Position numbers and translations under genes: made by a program | Source of the DNA: Candidatus Heimdallarchaeota archaeon | Lineage (GTDB): Archaea; Asgardarchaeota; Heimdallarchaeia; JABLTI01 | Assembly: GCA_030602675.1 (NCBI GenBank) | Contig: JAUVZH010000124.1 | Location: forward strand, 1 to 7,362 | Direction: 5' to 3' | Length of the DNA stretch: 7,362 nt | The notes under the pieces: model-generated | Told to the model about the DNA's origin: nothing | Databases searched by the model: none | The model's input: only the letters and a program-made list of their open reading frames with translations | Part shown: positions 5,509 through 7,362 of the stretch, in pieces | Position numbering within the stretch: the stretch's first letter is position 1 | Layout of the letters: each line of letters begins with the position of its first letter

Positions 5509-5817
5509 TTACTGGTTTGTTTTTTGTAGAATGCTTATAATATAATCGAAAGCAGCATCAATATCCTCTTGAGTGATGCTAGGGTAATTTTCGAGGATTT
5601 CAGTGAAACATAAACCTCCCTTAATACATTCAAATATAATCCAAACCATAACTCGAGTACCTTTGATAGTCGGTTGTCCTCCGCAAATCTCTGGATCGCG
5701 AACAATACGCTCGAATTTTGACTTAAATATTCCCCTACAATATTTATAAGACAATTGAACTATAAAACAACATCTTACTACAAATAATGTTCCAAACTCA
5801 CGCTTCTTTCTATCCAA
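5509..5817 (-). CDS. DUF433 (VapB-like) antitoxin family gene with doubtful start
   Basis: The recognisable DUF433 domain covers residues 35-98 of the open frame: FERIVRDPEICGGQPTIKGTR (the Cys-Gly-Gly-x-Pro-x-Ile-x-Gly-Thr-Arg signature) and then ILENYPSITQEDIDAAFDYI. DUF433 proteins are small winged-helix-like antitoxins, usually about 75 residues and commonly paired with a PIN-like DUF5615 toxin. Here the open frame begins 34 residues early, with Cys-rich and hydrophobic sequence that does not fit the family and whose first codons lie inside repeat copy B. A natural start is expected just before FERI. At 5724-5722 the codon is AAG, one base from ATG, preceded by AGGGGA (5736-5731). The only other usual starts are TTG 5754 and ATG 5817. 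No toxin partner is adjacent. It may be a decaying gene or use an unusual start. Confidence 0.65.
   Translation of the reverse strand: MDRKKREFGTLFVVRCCFIVQLSYKYCRGIFKSKFERIVRDPEICGGQPTIKGTRVMVWIIFECIKGGLCFTEILENYPSITQEDIDAAFDYIISILQKTNQ
5741..5749 (-). promoter_or_regulatory. Strong TATA-like box ahead of the DUF433 domain
   Basis: Read on the minus strand, TTATAAATA is close to the archaeal TATA consensus. Its centre is about 21 nt ahead of the AAG codon at 5724 that occupies the expected start position, close to the spacing needed for a leaderless message. This argues that the upstream part of the open frame (5750-5817) is promoter DNA rather than coding sequence. Confidence 0.4.
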
Positions 5818-5867
5818 CTGAAAAAATACACGAGGTAATACAAACCACCAACAAAAAGGTCAAATGA
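5804..5867. repeat. Direct repeat copy B (right flank of the toxin-antitoxin island)
   Basis: This is the partner of 4501-4563, same orientation, about 80% identical by eye with three single-base gaps. It overlaps the first codons of the longest DUF433 open frame and ends 16 bp from the stop of the PEP-synthase-like gene. Weak similarity continues to about 5882 (GAAGG...AAACC). Together the two copies bracket about 1.24 kb holding all the toxin-antitoxin genes and the 16S fragment. Confidence 0.8.
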
Positions 5868-5878
5868 GAAGGATTGAG

Positions 5879-5894
5879 AAACCTATTTAGGTTT
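5879..5894. terminator. Inverted repeat over the stop of the PEP-synthase-like gene
   Basis: AAACCTA-TT-TAGGTTT is a perfect 7+2+7 dyad covering the TAG stop codon (minus strand 5885-5883). The tiny loop and lack of a following T-run make it a weak terminator candidate; it may equally be a chance palindrome or the edge of the repeat. Confidence 0.25.
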
Positions 5895-7362
5895 AATAAT
5901 TATACCTTCTCTTGTTTTTCCATCTACCTTAACAATTAAAGGTTTCTTTGTTTTAACATGTCGAACATATTTTTTATCAGTAATTGTTTTCTGTTTAGAT
6001 AACCACTCCCAATCTAGAATGTGTTCATCAGATTTGAAATCTATATAGAAATAACCAATATTAGAAGTAATTAGATTCTGAAAGAAATGGCTTCCTTGTG
6101 AGAAATCAATTTGGAAATTCTTTAATGAAGCCTCAACCATTACTTTAACCCCAGAAATATCATTCCATTTCACTGGAATTCCGAGAAATCTATCTGCTGT
6201 TCCCCATCTACCAAATCCAATTAGAATATAGGGGATTTTTTCTTTTGTTAGTAATTCATTCATTGCATTTATTTCTTGAACCATTTTTAATGTTTGAAGA
6301 TTATCAAAAGCATCTGGTTTAATATAGACAATATGTTCGATATCTTTTCTAATGAGATTTCCAGATATTTGCGTTGAATATACTAAACTCCTATCTCTTT
6401 CTACTTTCTCGATTTTTTCAGTTAGAGCTTCTTCTTGTCGTAAAAATGGACGTATTTGTAAGAGATTAAAGGAATGTTTCTCTTTCGAAGTTTTTCTAAA
6501 ATTTCCAGCAAATTCTATTTCAATAGAGTTACCTATTGCTTTTTCACCAAGTTCCATGATCCTAGCTACTAGTTCAGCTATTGGAAAAATTCCTAATTTC
6601 AGGTGCTTACTAAAGGTTATAACTGGAGAACCTTCGCCATGATAACCAATTTTTAATGATTGAGAATTAAAATCATAATTATCTGCAATGGATTCTAACG
6701 TCTGATCATCAATTGCATCAATTAAATCAAATTTCGTCAAGAATGGATCATCTAAATGAATATTGAAATCAGATTGACCAAGATTAACACCATAATAATA
6801 TTTCTGACTATTTTCTAGCATATAATCTGGTGTTGAGAAGAAGTTAATTTTTGGATAATTCGGACAAAATCTTAAAGTTTCTCCGCCCTCTACAACGATT
6901 TTCCCCAAACCCAAAGCTAGATAAGCAATTCTATCTTCAGGTTTCATGTAATTACCTATAGGATAATAGTTGTAAGAGGATGCTGTGCCTGAGAAATCAG
7001 GATAGTATCTATTATTATGCTCATTTCCTACAACAGTTTGAATAACAACAGCCATTTTCGCTTCTTCAATAGTTTGTCCAACAGATTTAGCATAGGATTT
7101 TGCTTTTCTTAAAAAGGGAGAAGCATATACCAATTTAACTGCTGTACAAATATGCTTTATTCGTTTCCCCAAACTGTCGTCATTATTTGGAATCATATAT
7201 GTATTGAAAATTCCTGCAAATGGTTGATATGCTGAATCTTCAAGAAGACTTGAAGAGCGAATTGCTAGGGGTTGTGTAATATCTCTAACTAGAAACTCTA
7301 TATCATTGTAGAGTTCGCTTGAGAGTTTTGAAGCAACGAATTTTTTCTTAATTTCTTCATCT
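5883..7362 (-). CDS. PEP/pyruvate-binding (PPDK N-terminal, ATP-grasp) protein, 5' end cut by window edge
   Basis: The frame is open to the right edge, giving 492 visible residues. An ATG at 7196 is internal: the residues before it, PLAIRSSSLLEDS then PFAGIFNTY (visible 31-55), are the hallmark of the PEP synthase/pyruvate phosphate dikinase nucleotide-binding domain, with the key Arg in RSSS. Further on, AVVIQTVVGNEHNNRYYPDF (visible about 104-123) and SGTAS resemble the family's 'vvvQ..v....sGv.ft' region. The C-terminal part has the block FGRWGTADRFLGIPVKW, then SQGSHFFQNL, and ends in VKVDGKTREGIIIKP. I associate that tail with a large PEP/pyruvate-binding subfamily known in Bacteroidetes and elsewhere. 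The swivelling His domain and TIM-barrel PEP domain of true PEP synthase do not follow, so it is probably not a complete PEP synthase; it may phosphorylate another substrate or be regulatory. No start codon is visible. Confidence 0.8.
   Translation of the reverse strand, partial: DEEIKKKFVASKLSSELYNDIEFLVRDITQPLAIRSSSLLEDSAYQPFAGIFNTYMIPNNDDSLGKRIKHICTAVKLVYASPFLRKAKSYAKSVGQTIEEAKMAVVIQTVVGNEHNNRYYPDFSGTASSYNYYPIGNYMKPEDRIAYLALGLGKIVVEGGETLRFCPNYPKINFFSTPDYMLENSQKYYYGVNLGQSDFNIHLDDPFLTKFDLIDAIDDQTLESIADNYDFNSQSLKIGYHGEGSPVITFSKHLKLGIFPIAELVARIMELGEKAIGNSIEIEFAGNFRKTSKEKHSFNLLQIRPFLRQEEALTEKIEKVERDRSLVYSTQISGNLIRKDIEHIVYIKPDAFDNLQTLKMVQEINAMNELLTKEKIPYILIGFGRWGTADRFLGIPVKWNDISGVKVMVEASLKNFQIDFSQGSHFFQNLITSNIGYFYIDFKSDEHILDWEWLSKQKTITDKKYVRHVKTKKPLIVKVDGKTREGIIIKPK

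Noticed and set aside
5883..7196. PEP-synthase-like protein starting at ATG 7196
   Set aside because: The frame is open to 7362 and encodes the conserved RSSSLLEDS...PFAG motif upstream of that ATG.

Overview
This is an AT-rich window that looks archaeal. The sequence supports this with TATA-like boxes, GTG and TTG starts, and Shine-Dalgarno (SD) sequences of the GGTGA type that match the 16S tail seen at 4625-4649. The gene set adds a secreted FG-GAP-type propeller protein with a C-terminal membrane anchor and an archaeal-style RelB/RelE pair. The proteins would fit a low-GC Asgard or related archaeon, but nothing here fixes the lineage. Flanking genes run off both ends.

Layout. Positions 1-789 (+) are the 3' part of a tandem GNAT acetyltransferase, open at its 5' end. 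A perfect 10-bp inverted repeat separates it from the convergent gene at 835-2397 (-). That gene encodes a signal-peptide-bearing eight-bladed propeller with a calcium-binding-type Asp-rich segment and a C-terminal membrane helix. A 170-bp divergent intergenic region follows, then a class I SAM methyltransferase (2568-3389, +) and a diacylglycerol/sphingosine-kinase-fold lipid kinase (3496-4470, +).

Positions 4471-5882 form a small accessory island. Two direct repeats of about 64 bp (4501-4563 and 5804-5867) flank it, one just after the lipid kinase and the other just after the 3' end of the gene entering from the right. Inside are a hairpin with a T-run, a second perfect hairpin, and an isolated fragment of the 3' end of 16S rRNA (minus strand, anti-Shine-Dalgarno included). 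Next come a RelB/RelE toxin-antitoxin pair, an orphan HicB-like antitoxin, and a convergent DUF433 antitoxin-like gene. The DUF433 gene seems to have lost its natural start codon.

The window ends with most of a PEP-synthase/PPDK-type ATP-grasp protein (5883-7362, -). Its reading frame continues past the right edge, so its true start is not visible.

The housekeeping-type genes do not form one obvious pathway. The main interest is the repeat-bounded toxin-antitoxin island carrying the 16S tail, which looks like a mobile or recombined segment.
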